From contig CM049316.1 in assembly GCA_026874595.1 (NCBI GenBank), positions 2,358,001 through 2,422,000 on the forward strand: a stretch of DNA of 64,000 nt. The letters run 5' to 3'. Every line of letters starts with the position of its first letter. Position 1 is the first letter of the stretch. Below are positions 11,858 to 22,687 of this stretch, in pieces. The position numbers and the translations under genes were made by a program. The DNA comes from Sipunculus nudus. Lineage: Eukaryota > Annelida > Sipuncula > Golfingiida > Sipunculidae. The notes below the pieces were generated by a model that was not told the origin of the DNA, made no database searches, and saw only the letters and a program-made list of their open reading frames with translations.

Positions 11858-13456
11858 TATGTGTCGAAGAGAAAACATAAAAATGGCAAAATTTAATGAG
11901 AAGAAATTTTAATGAGCAAAAACATATAAATATATATTTATTCTATAACTATTTACATGTATTAAAATTTTATTTATATTATTAATATCATAACATAAAT
12001 ACAAATACATATTCAGCATATCGAGGAATGTTTGCATATACACATGCATGGGATTATATACACATGCAATGAGTATACTGATATTAAACATTTAAGGTTT
12101 TTGCTGGCATTAATACAAGAAGCAATTACCGTGTCTCGGTTCTCTTCCGTGCATGAACAGGACCAAAAGAGCTAGCTGCCATGCAGGGCCGCTGCGAGAG
12201 GTTTTCGAAATTCCCAAATTTGCTAGAGCCTGCGCCTTTTAGTCAGTTTACGAAAGTTTTGATCAAATAAAAAAATAATGCAGTCTGCGAGAGGTTTGCG
12301 AAAGTTTTTTGCTCGCAAATACCCTTGAGAGACCTTTTATCTCAAAGGCCCAGGTCCTTAAACCGTTATTTTAAACCAATTTTTGCACGTCTCAATTTTA
12401 GTCTAGGAGGTCCTGTGCTCTCTCTCCCTCGGCAAAATAGTAAAGTTGATGAATTCATGTAAGTTTTGCAATCACCATGGATTCATCCCCGCAATTACCG
12501 GATCATTATTGTCCAATTCCTTGTGATTAAATTCTTTGTTACATAAAGATCACTTGTTCCTTTACCATGAGAGTTTATCGAGAGGGTTTTCTTTAAGAAT
12601 GTATGAGCTGCTATACTGCATTCAGCACATGGTGAGGGATTTTCCATATGTGTCATCACGACATGGCCATGTATATTACATATTTTGTATTAACCTTATC
12701 TTCCTTATAGCGTGTTATCGTATAGTTTTTGTCTTAATCAAAGAAAACATCCATCATCCTCATCACGAATAACATGACCTTATAAATAGCACTTGTTATT
12801 TGTCATAATGACTTGAATAGATAAAGCAGCCTAAATTGAGTGACTGCATTAACAGCGATATGCGCTGATATACCGTTTTATTGTCTGACATTGCCCACTG
12901 TTCTACAGCCAGATAACAAACACATCTTGTATTATTGCGTAACGAGCGACTAGACAGATAAGTACGGATGTAACAGGTATGTGTATGGGTGCATTTGACA
13001 TGGTTAATGCTATGCATGGTTTTATATTATCCCGTATCTTTTTTCTTGATATACAAGTCATTTTGCCATTGATCAGGGAGCAAAAACATTAACGTGAAAC
13101 ACTAGTCCATCAGATATAGGAGTACAATGTGTCTACGATTTAAGCTATTGGTCCATTTCATGATGGAAAATCACAAAAGACATAAATTCAAATTCGTTAA
13201 AATACCAGCTGGTGATCAAAAGAGCACTGAGTCCAGTCATTTGAGCCCATTGCTCCTGTGTAAAACTAGAACGAGAGTACATCATGATGGCCAGTTCAAG
13301 AAATATAATGGATGGGTATTTAAGTAAGGATTGGTAATTCGTATCAATCTTCCCAACCAGTTAAGTTTTAGTATGTATACTCCTACGTGTCGTGGCAGGC
13401 CTGTTCTGCTCGTTATGGACGTCATGTCTTAAAAAGCACACTAAACATGGGTTTTT

Positions 13457-15842
13457 AGCTCAGCTGACTGAAAGTCATCTGAGCTATAGCGATCACTCTT
13501 TGTCCGTCGTCCGTCTGCCCGTCTGTCCGTCCATTAACCAGGCACAAATCGTAACCGCTGGACCTAGAATCTTGTAACTTGGGATTCTGAGAGGTCCATA
13601 AAAAAATCTCCTTGGAAACCAGAAATTAGGTCTCTGTTACCCATAATCTTTGAGCTGTTGGGCTCCCAATTACCCCCCCAGAATAATGGAAAATTTGATA
13701 AAAACAAACTGCAACATCTCAATAACTATAGAACTGATTGTCATGATTTTTGGCATACATATTGATCAAGAGGTGTTCCATTAGTTCCGGTAGACTGGTG
13801 GCGCCACCTGTATTTTTTTTTCAAATTTACACAGTTTTTTTTTTTCTCTTTTCTTGAGACCTTTAAGAATGTAGTTATCTGTCAACAGGGTACAAATTGT
13901 AACGACTGGACCTAGAACCTTCATTCTTGACACACAGGGAGACCAATGAAAAGTCTCCATGGAAACCTGAAATAAGGTCTCTTTTACCCATATCCTTGAG
14001 GCTGTATGGCTCCAAAACACCCCCCCCCCCAGAATAATGAAAAATTTGATACAAAAACTGCAGTATATGAATAACTACAACACTGATGGCCATGATTTTT
14101 GGCATACATATTGATCATGAGGTGTTCCATCAGGTTCTACAGACTTGGTGCGCCACCTGTATTTTTTTTCAAAATTTTACGATTTTTTTTCCATTTTTGA
14201 GACCTTTAAGGATGCTGTCATCTGTTAACGTGGCACAAATTGTAACAACTGGACCTAGAATCTTCATTCTTGTCATGCAAGGAGACCCGTGAAAAGTGTC
14301 TGTGGAAACCCGAAATTAGGTCTCTGTTTCCCATATCCTTCAAGCTATATATAGGACTCCGAAGTATCCCTCAGAATAATGGAAAATTTGATACAAAAGC
14401 TGAAGTATCTGAACAACTAATGCAGAGATCAGCATGATTCTTTGACCATTAATTGTTTTTATTAGTTTCTGCAGACTGGTATTTTTGTATCCGCCAAAAC
14501 GAAGTTTTGCGGATACTATGTTTTTTGACGGCGTTCCGCCGCCGCGGCCGCGTTCTTTTCCGGAGAACTCCTCTAAGACTACTTGACCGATTTTTCCGAA
14601 ACTTACACCAATTATCGGGACACATGTGAACTGGTGCCTAACCAATTTGCGTTGACCTTTGACCCTTCCTCTCTGCCCAGCGTCCATTTGTGTGTCTGTT
14701 TCCACTCATAAACCCTCATATCTCGGGAACCGTTTGACCGATAGGGCAAAAATTTTGCATGTGTATAGATCTCACATAGCTCTTTCTCATAAGCAAAAGG
14801 GGTGGCGCCACCTGCAACCATTTTTGCACAGCGTCCGTCTGTTTGTCTGCCAAGGGATAATATCACATATCTCCGCAGTGGTTTGACATATCTGCCTAAA
14901 ATTTTGCAGTTTTATACATCCTGAACAGCTTTCTTGATTTTATAACAGATGGCGCCATCTACATTCTAGTTTACGCTGCAGACATCCAAGCTCATACCTC
15001 GGGAACCGTTTGACCGATTGGGCAAAAATTTTGCATGTGTATGGATCTCACATAGGTCTTTATCATACACAAAACTGGAGGGGCCACCTGCAACCATTTT
15101 TGCACAGCGTCTGTCTGTTTGTCTGCCATGGGCTAAAATCACTCTCTGTAGTTGTTTGACATAACTGCCTACAATTTTGCAGGTTTACACATCCTGGACA
15201 GCTTTCTTGATTTTATCACAGGTGGCACCACCTACATTCTAGTTTACGCTGCAGACATCCGAGCTCATATCTCGGGAACCATTTGACCGATTGGGCCAAA
15301 ATTGTGCATGTGTTTAGATCTCACATAGATCTTTATCATACACAAAACTTGAGGGGCCACCTGCAACCATTTTTGCACAGCGTCTGTTTGTTTGTCTGCC
15401 GTGGGCTAAAATCACTCATATACATGTAGTAGTTTGACTTTTCTGCCTAAAATTTCGCATATGTATACAACTTGGACAGCTTTCTGGATTTATGGTAGGT
15501 GGCACAACCTACATACACATTTAGGCTGCAGACATCCATGCTAATATGCAACACACCTCACTCTATTTCCCCTTGCCACTCAATCCATGCCTCACTTCAC
15601 CCGTTCTACTCTGATTTTGGCGGATACACGTAGTCGCTTGTTGACTACCCGTATTCTAGTTTTTAAAGTTTACGCATTTTTTCTCTATTTTTGAGATGTA
15701 TAAATACAAACACAATCTTGGCCTGTTGGTTAATCTGTTTGATGCTTCAGTTGAATGGGTATATACTACTATCCTGATGATAAAATTTCCTTTTGCGAAT
15801 CTCTTCCCAGTCAGCTGAGCGTCATGACCCATGGGTCACTTG
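13457..15842 (+). mobile_element. Family B hairpin-ended element, with a Helitron nested inside
   Basis: The element starts after a T run with AGCTCAGCTGACT, which folds against the nearby AGTCATCTGAGCT. It ends with CAGTCAGCTGAGC, the inverted copy of the start, followed by the palindromic ATGACCCATGGGTCA and CTTG. Just inside the left end is a GTCCGTC-rich tract. The interior carries three tandem units of about 345 bp, marked by ACTGGACCTAGAA at 13556, 13902 and 14246, each with GGAAACC...GGTCTCTGTT and a TGGCGCCACCTGTATT motif. No protein-coding capacity. The termini and T-run insertion are reminiscent of Helentron-associated non-autonomous elements. A second element (14490-15659) interrupts the third unit. 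Confidence 0.75.
14490..15659 (+). mobile_element. Non-autonomous Helitron nested in the family B element
   Basis: The ends match the canonical Helitron pattern: A|TCCGCC at the left, and at the right a hairpin (GTAGTC at 15630-15635 and GACTAC at 15643-15648), then seven bases and CTAG|T (15656-15659). The left end itself folds as a perfect inverted repeat around GTATCCGCCAAAAC / GTTTTGCGGATAC. The 1,170-bp interior is built from about three tandem units of 273-281 bp, marked by CTCGGGAACCGTTTGACCGA at 14719, 15000 and 15273. No Rep/helicase coding is present. Family B sequence resumes on both sides, proving insertion. Confidence 0.8.
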
Positions 15843-16890
15843 TTGTGAATAGGTTTGGCTTCCTAATTAAAATTGTAAAATGTCGTCATGGTAACGTGTC
15901 CTCGAGTCCGTGCCGGGTAATATTCCTGTGTGCACAAGTCCAAAATTTGCCGTCCGTTGTAGCTGTATTATTGGAGTCATTCAAAGATGAATTTCAATGG
16001 GACGGCTTTCATTTGATTTCGTTTACGCTGTTAATATGCAGATCTTCTGCTGAATTTTTATTCACTTGTAATAAATCTAATACAGAGATTAATTTAAAGA
16101 TTATGCAAGTGTCAATAATAATTTTTGTGTATTATCCAATTGTCGCTAAGATTTTTTTTTATATAAACTTGATGAGATATATGCCTGGTTAGTTACTTGT
16201 TACTTTAATTTTATTAAATACTCAACCTTGCGATTTTTAGCCAGTCAGTGAGGCCATTGAAACAGAGCTTTGTATAATGTATCATAATATCGGCTTAGAC
16301 AGTGCTTATCATTAAATCTAATACATTTGTAGTCTATTAAATACAATGTAGCTGTCAGGTGATTTCCAACACAGGATGAGCAAGCACTGGAAATTGAGTT
16401 ACCTAAAGTATAATTGGTGATGGTTATGCACCAACTGTTTAGCCTAGCAAAGTGTTGTCTGGTGCATGGATAGCTCTATATACAAACTTGATACATGTGA
16501 AACTAATATACCTGTTTATCTGCACCCACGATTAGTGACCTACTATCTTATTTATCACATTACAATGTAACCTACGTATTCATGTACTTTGATACTGCTG
16601 GATCCTGTACAACATCTGTTATGCCTCCTAAAATCGTATCTACTTCGTGCTGTCTGAGACACACGGGCGCCAGTCCAGGTGTGTATATTCACTATATCCA
16701 TGTAGGATGTGCGTCCCATGCACGGACTCGTCCCAGGCAGATGAGTTAGCGCGCGGTTAACTTAGGATTATCTTACAAATTGTTCACTTAATTACAGCGA
16801 CCAATTTGCAAGGCTTGATTAAACTTCCGGTTACTATTGTGTTACAGATCGGTCTCCATTTTCTGTCAAACACGTTTTGAAGCATTTCAT
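15843..16890. other. Intergenic, nothing recognised
   Basis: The longest open frame starts at 15755 within the family B tail and runs out at 16192. It resembles no known family and begins in repeat sequence, so it is treated as chance. Confidence 0.6.
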
Positions 16891-16893
16891 GCA

Positions 16894-17020
16894 TTGGTCT
16901 ATATTTGACACCCTCAGACTGGGTATATATACGTGGCGCAGCTTCATCACCTCCCACAGTCCAACATGCACAACCGTCAAATTAAACGACTGGCTAAACG
17001 TCCTGGAGTGGAAATGTAAC
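16894..17020 (+). promoter_or_regulatory. Candidate TATA-type core promoter with a short histone-H4-like peptide downstream
   Basis: ATTGGT (an inverted CCAAT) lies at about 16894-16899 and TATATATA at 16924-16931. A CAGTCC initiator-like site follows 33 bp later, with an ATG at 16966. The ATG opens a 17-codon frame containing IKRLAKRPGV, which resembles the histone H4 segment IRRLARRGGV. After a disruption, RCISG follows, compared with H4 KRISG. The rest of H4 is missing. It could be a decayed histone fragment, an unrelated promoter, or chance. Confidence is low. Confidence 0.3.
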
Positions 17021-17163
17021 GTTGTATTTCTGGCGCAAAGTTATTAATTTATTTTGAATACTAGTATCATTAGCCATTAATTATAGGATCAGTTGAGGAA
17101 ATTCTGAACAATTTTTTTTGTCACGACAGAACTTAGTCGTGACTTGCCAGCAAGCCACATATG

Positions 17164-17165
<2 letters not shown>

Positions 17166-17237
<72 letters not shown>
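17166..17237. repeat. (TA)n microsatellite, left of a DNA transposon
   Basis: About 36 TA units run directly up to the terminal inverted repeat at 17238. A second TA run continues beyond the element's other end. Confidence 0.95.
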
Positions 17238-17240
<3 letters not shown>

Positions 17241-18403
17241 TGGAACCCCACAATTACGACCACCCTGGGGACTGAGCAAAGTGGTCGTAATTTGGGGGTG
17301 GTCGTATTTGTGAAACTCATATCTTGGTCGCATATATCACGGCGATGTTTGATATGTATCAGTTTATATATATTGCATATCTTTAATGTGAATTATAACA
17401 AAATATTTTACTAAGCGGAGAACCCTTATTAGGAATGTTTTATGTTGTGTAGCTGAAAAGAAAACAAAATTGTTTTATATATTTATTCATGATAAAAATA
17501 TATATACATTGACACATACGTAGTGACTAATGATTTACACATAATTACACTAGAGACAATACGAAGATAACCTACTTGAACATATTGAACATAATACGTG
17601 GCTGTCATATATTTAGCCCTCCGCCTGAGTATATATTGCGTGCACTTGAGTTTTAACTGCTGAGCCAGTTGGCGCTGACTGTATCCTGGTGTTTCCGCCT
17701 TGATTATCACCACTTTCTCCTTCAAGAAGCGCTCTTTCCGAACCAGTAGAGAAATAAACTGACAGCTATTCTGATAAGGCAAAACAACGGATTTGCCCCC
17801 ATGCAAGCTTTGTATTTATACATTTGACTGACTGCTCAATACTCAGTGTGAGTAAGGTATGAGCACATTTAAGATTAACTAGATCATTAATTTGACCAAT
17901 GAGGATCGAACATTATGTGATCAGTAAAAATATTAAGCTTTCGCCCCCGCACTTTTGGTAGCTGTAATACAGGTGATCACTGGGGGGCAATTAGCATCGC
18001 TAGCCCAAGACCCCAGGGCAGTTAGCCAGGCGGCCGATAGTTACCCTCTTTGATCTACAACTTACGCCTCAATGAGTCTCAGTGGGGACACCTAGTCAGG
18101 AAGGGTGACACTATGGTTGGGAACCCTTGTTACCCTCTTTGATCTTTCGTTAAGGCGCCTGTGACAAGGCGCAGCCATTGACTCGTGACAAAAGTTGTTT
18201 CAGTACTTCTCGGCGGTGGTCGCATTAGCGGGGTCGCATTAGTGCTGGGGCCAGGATATCTGGTCGTTATTCTGAATTTAGGGGTGGTCGTAATTTTGAG
18301 TCATTTTTTAACATAAATAAACTAAAAAAAATTGGGGACCAAACAAAGTGGTCGTAATTGTTGGGTGGTCGCAATTGTAGGGTGGTCGCAAGGCGGGGTT
18401 CCA

Positions 18404-18406
<3 letters not shown>
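17238..18406. mobile_element. Pogo/Tigger-like non-autonomous DNA transposon inserted in a (TA)n tract
   Basis: The termini are CAGTGGAACCCC at 17238 and, inverted, GGGGTTCCACTG ending at 18406, flanked on both sides by TA, the target of Tc1/mariner/pogo transposases. Subterminal repeats of GTGGTCGTAATT and GGGTGGTCGCA occur in inverted orientation at both ends, as in many Tigger-type elements. The 1,169-bp interior has no transposase. It contains a 17-bp motif, GTTACCCTCTTTGATCT, twice (about 18041 and 18131). Confidence 0.85.

Positions 18407-18452
<46 letters not shown>
18407..18452. repeat. (TA)n microsatellite, right of a DNA transposon
   Basis: About 23 TA units beginning at the right terminus of the pogo-like element; the other half of the split tract at 17166-17237. 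Confidence 0.95.
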
Positions 18453-18457
<5 letters not shown>

Positions 18458-20087
18458 AAAGAACAATTATGTATGACACATTATGTATGTGCCTCTCGTG
18501 GCTTCACAGCGATATTCCATGAATTTTAAAATTATCTCCAGAGATAACTTGATGGATAAACATGAACCAATGCGTTAACTTGTTTGGAATAAAACGGAGC
18601 AACAAGTTAATTGTTACAATTATCGTGGGAAATGTTTCGCGTTCATATAGTGAAATAGTAAATAATCAAAGTAATTTATATATTTATTTTTCATAGTGAC
18701 ATATACTTATTAAGTAAACAACACGCGAAAACACACGAAAAAGTATAACACTCGCTTAAATACACAACCCTTGTCCCGGGGTAGGAATTATTATCGTTAA
18801 TTATTATTGCTTACATTATACTGGGCTTGGAGTGCCGTAACAGGAAGTCACGTGGTCAAGCATTGACAAGAGGAGACGGAGGAATAACAACTCTTGTTGA
18901 CTGAAAAAGGCCTTAACAAATATTGTGCCAAGTCCTTCATAAAGTCAATAATTGTGTCAAGGGAATATTTACTAAAACTAAAGTGTTTTTGTTCCCTGAC
19001 AGTTATAACATTATAATGTACAAACATGCAAGAGTGACATCCGTTTGGTAAGATGTAACTTAAACAATCTGGTTCTCACGCTAGGACCCCTATTCAGCGG
19101 AAAACTCTGAAGTTTCGATTGAACCAGAGATACTCGCACATATTTCTCAACTATAGGTAATGACTTTTTTTGTTCCTCGACCATTGGACAAAGAGCTTGA
19201 TATCCAGACGGTTTGGTAATAACATATCATTCCTATCAAATAATTGCCTTCATGCTCATTCGTTAGAGCCGCCATGGAGCATGCAGACCATAGAGGTATC
19301 CGTAGAAATTACAGTCACCTTGCAATTATGACATTTAGCTTTTTGCCAAGAATGTATGGATATATCTAATGGCCCCAAATCTATAACAAGTGTTGTTCAG
19401 GTCTTTGTAGGAACTACCTACATTAATAGATATTAAACCAACCAAGGCAAATATGACTATGGTAGAATTTTAGAGTATTACAATCGTACAAGAGATGGTT
19501 TGGTTGGTACACGGTTGTAGTTATTAAGGAGTAAAATGCAGCAGTGAAGGATCTGCCAAGAACTGTGACAGACTCTTCAGATTTCCTTTGTTATTATAAA
19601 ATCTTCTTATTAAAAAAATGATTTATCAGAGTCTGTTCTTTAAAACTTATTGAAAGCTTTAGTTAAATATTGTACAGAATAAATTCAATGATTAATGGAT
19701 TACGTGGTAATTAATGCTTAAGAAAATTGTACAACAGCTGATTAAATCACAATTGAAGGGGTAGGCTTTAGTCATTTTACCATCTTAAATGTCATCCTGC
19801 CCAAATCATTGGCCATTTCTGGTCTTGTTTTTACCTCATTAAACGAACAATAGAATTTCAGCCCAAATTAAATCTCACACAGTCAATATATTCTTTTCGT
19901 TGTTTTCGTTTCTGCAGACCCATATGTATTATCATTTGGATTTGACATCGTTATATTATTGTGTATTTGCACACATAGGAAGTTGAAATAAATGTTAAAA
20001 TTCACTTTGCTTGAAGGGCATGTTGTAGACAAACATTGTTTTTAATCACTGACCTATATTAATACGTACGCTCTATATTGTTTACAG
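18453..20087. other. Upstream region of the Toll-like receptor gene, no gene seen
   Basis: AT-rich sequence without homologous open frames. It ends in the acceptor TTTACAG at 20081-20087 that precedes the receptor exon, so at least part of it is probably a 5' UTR intron. Confidence 0.5.
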
Positions 20088-20098
20088 GAAGACGACAT

Positions 20099-22687
20099 AT
20101 GATGAAGCCCATCAGCTGGAGAAAGGTGATGCCCATTCTGATCTTGATGATTGGTCTGAATACACTACTTGACGTAAGAGCCGAGTCTTCGGTCTGTCCC
20201 AAGAAATGTTCCTGCAATAACAAAGTGGTGAAATGTGAGCGCAGACAACTGACGTCGGTGCCGACTGGAATACCCCCAGACACTAATCAGTTGTATCTGG
20301 ATCACAATTACATCACCGATATACCAGCTGGATCGTTCAGTCAACTCACTAACCTTACCCTGCTTAGTCTAAAATCCAACAAAATTGTGAAGGTGCACGA
20401 AGGGGCCCTCCAAGGACTGGATCGGCTTGACCGGTTGTTTCTACAAACAAACCAACTTAAAGAGCTACCACCAGGGGTCATCAAAGACATCCCGCTCATC
20501 CGCTACCTTTACCTGACCAATAACAAATTTAAGGAAATTCCAAATTTAGTTCATTGCAATTTGTTGATCAAATTTTCCATCGACGCCAATTTGTTGGAAA
20601 GTGCGCTTTTTCCTGAGGGGTTCTCTAAAATGGATGGCTTAAAATCCATCACAATTAGCAACAATGTTAACATCAAGAAAATTACCACTGATGATTTTAT
20701 GCATTTATCGAACTCGAGCGAGGCAGTCACGTGGTTCCATTTGTCACGCTGTGGCCTTGTGGATATAGCTAGAGGAGCATTCGCTAACTTCACTTCGATG
20801 AATTCATTGGTGTTATCTTACAACCCACTTCCGGAGAAAGTAGTCAAGCAGGTAATGGCAGATATCAGTCACGTGAAAACCAAACACATCGATCTGTTGG
20901 ATTTATCGGGTGTCTTTAAGGTGGAAATTCTCGATGCAAAAACATTTCTGCCCCTGCAGAACATTAGCTTGAAAGAACTGCGGCTCTCTCGTAATTCAAT
21001 TGCAGTTTTGCAGAACAATACATTTTCGCCTCTAGCAGGTATAGAGTACCTTAACTTTCAATATAGCGGCATCGCGGTCATACAGAAAGGTGCGTTCAGA
21101 GGAATAAAAGGGTTGACACACATAACTCTTGCTTATAACAAGTTAATTGAACTACCAAAGGATCTGCCTGAAACCTTAACCATCCTGGATGTGAGTAACA
21201 ACCAGGGCATTTCCACCATCCAGACGGAGTTTTATGGTCTGACAGAGCTGACGAATCTGGACCTAAAACGTTGTTCTATACGTGTCATCAACAAGGACGC
21301 CTTCGTCAGTCTCGGTAAACTTGCCCATCTGGATCTGTCTCATAACCAGCTGGCGGGAAGCAGCATTGGCACCAAGGTTCTCGAACCTTTAAGCATGCTC
21401 AGTTCCTTAGATTTAAGCTACAACAAAATGTCGATGATAAAGACGGAAAGCAAATTGTTTGTTGGATTGTCGAGCCTGACATCCCTTGACATGAGTAATA
21501 ATTTATGTAACTGTCTCCCGGATGACATATTCAGTCCCTTAATAAACCTGAGACGACTAGATTTAAGAAAAAATCAGCTCGGAGAAAATCTCGCTTCAGA
21601 TTACAGCGGGAGCTTTTTCAGAGTTTTAACACTGGTCGAGGAAATATATCTGAGTGACAATAATATCCAAAGTCTCCCACCTCTACTTTTTCGGAACATG
21701 AAGTCCGTCAAGTCTATAGATATGAGTAATAATCAGCTGAAGCAGTTTGGGCCTTCTCTTTTTAATGGCACGCGTGCTTTGACTGACCTTTCCATGGCCA
21801 ACAATCAGATTTCTCTGATAAAGCCGGAGTGTGTACCACAGATACAGCACGTCAGACGGTGGAATTTGAGTGAGAATCCTTTTGCTTGTACCTGTGATCT
21901 TAGATGGTTTCGACGTTGGATAAACCGCACCGATATAAACTTTCTCGACTTGCCAAAGTACCAGTGTAATTCCCCCAAAGAGCTAGCAGGTAAACCTTTG
22001 CTTCAGTTTGATCCGGACAGTCTGATTTGCTGGCATTTCCCCTGGTACTATGCTGTTGCCATAGCAGCGGGTTCGACCATCATCCTGATGTCCTTCGTGA
22101 GCGCTCAATTGTATAGAAAACGATTTTGGATCCGTTACCGTCTGCACAAGATGAAGAAACGCAGACGACATGCAGAGGACCGAGAACCTATCATGGAAAA
22201 CGATTTTGAAGCGGACGCTTTCATTTCTTGTACAGAAAATCCAGGGCCTGACCACTCGTGGGTTGAAGAGGAACTCCTTCCACGGCTTGATGTTCGTGAA
22301 GCCCCTGGCGGAGAAGGAAGATATAAATTCATTTACCCTCAACGTGACTTCATGCTCGGACAGCCCGCAGTTACAGAGACGTTTGAAAGCATTGAAAACT
22401 CTCGTTTACTGATACTTGTCGTTTCCCGGGATTTTCTCCGCGATCCCTTGTGTAACTTCGTTTTGAATGCCATGGCTCAGGAAAAGGCCGCACAGTCACC
22501 TGCCGGATGGGATTCTGTGATTATTGTTACAATGAATGCAGACGTAGAGGTGCGCATGCCAAAAATGTACCACAGCTTTATTGCAGGAGGTCACCACCTA
22601 GAATGGAGAGACGAGCCGGATGTTCAACGGGTGTTTTGGCAGCGCATGGAAGAGCGTCTTGCTCCTCCAGGTCCTGGTGTAGTGTAG
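20099..22687 (+). CDS. Toll-like receptor, complete in one exon
   Basis: A membrane pattern-recognition receptor that would signal through its cytoplasmic TIR domain. In order (862 aa from ATG 20099): hydrophobic signal peptide 1-28; LRRNT with cysteines 33, 37, 39 and 46; about 21 leucine-rich repeats (LxxLxLxxN); LRRCT 593-644 with C597, C599, C623 and C644; transmembrane segment about 649-672; basic stretch KMKKRRR; TIR domain about 702-855. TIR box 1 reads ADAFISC and the box 3 FW is at 846-847. Box 2 (BB loop) reads RDFMLGQ, so the conserved proline (RDxxPG) is Leu753. Several N-glycosylation sequons dot the ectodomain. The single LRRCT at the membrane makes it a vertebrate-like single-cysteine-cluster type. 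An acceptor at 20081-20087 implies a 5' UTR intron, and a TTG-initiated extension upstream is unlikely. Ligand unknown; no orthologue name is justified. Confidence 0.95.
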   Translation: MMKPISWRKVMPILILMIGLNTLLDVRAESSVCPKKCSCNNKVVKCERRQLTSVPTGIPPDTNQLYLDHNYITDIPAGSFSQLTNLTLLSLKSNKIVKVHEGALQGLDRLDRLFLQTNQLKELPPGVIKDIPLIRYLYLTNNKFKEIPNLVHCNLLIKFSIDANLLESALFPEGFSKMDGLKSITISNNVNIKKITTDDFMHLSNSSEAVTWFHLSRCGLVDIARGAFANFTSMNSLVLSYNPLPEKVVKQVMADISHVKTKHIDLLDLSGVFKVEILDAKTFLPLQNISLKELRLSRNSIAVLQNNTFSPLAGIEYLNFQYSGIAVIQKGAFRGIKGLTHITLAYNKLIELPKDLPETLTILDVSNNQGISTIQTEFYGLTELTNLDLKRCSIRVINKDAFVSLGKLAHLDLSHNQLAGSSIGTKVLEPLSMLSSLDLSYNKMSMIKTESKLFVGLSSLTSLDMSNNLCNCLPDDIFSPLINLRRLDLRKNQLGENLASDYSGSFFRVLTLVEEIYLSDNNIQSLPPLLFRNMKSVKSIDMSNNQLKQFGPSLFNGTRALTDLSMANNQISLIKPECVPQIQHVRRWNLSENPFACTCDLRWFRRWINRTDINFLDLPKYQCNSPKELAGKPLLQFDPDSLICWHFPWYYAVAIAAGSTIILMSFVSAQLYRKRFWIRYRLHKMKKRRRHAEDREPIMENDFEADAFISCTENPGPDHSWVEEELLPRLDVREAPGGEGRYKFIYPQRDFMLGQPAVTETFESIENSRLLILVVSRDFLRDPLCNFVLNAMAQEKAAQSPAGWDSVIIVTMNADVEVRMPKMYHSFIAGGHHLEWRDEPDVQRVFWQRMEERLAPPGPGVV

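Larger units (their letters stand above)
8170..13456. other. Intergenic stretch with small repeats only
   Basis: Visible content: a 36-bp tandem duplication at 8410-8478 (ACCCACC...TTTCTCGAATATATTAACTA), a poly-G region at 9308-9340, two copies of the GGATCCAG repeat family, and a (TA)n run at 11812-11853. No open frame with recognisable homology was found. Confidence 0.6.

Noticed and set aside
17118-17414. Open frames of poly-(Tyr-Ile) in the TA tracts (also at 11715, 18267 and 18332)
   Set aside because: They are translations of TA microsatellites with no coding support.
20078-20098. Upstream extension of the Toll-like receptor frame
   Set aside because: It would start at TTG and contains a splice acceptor (20081-20087). 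The ATG at 20099, followed by a good signal peptide, is preferred.
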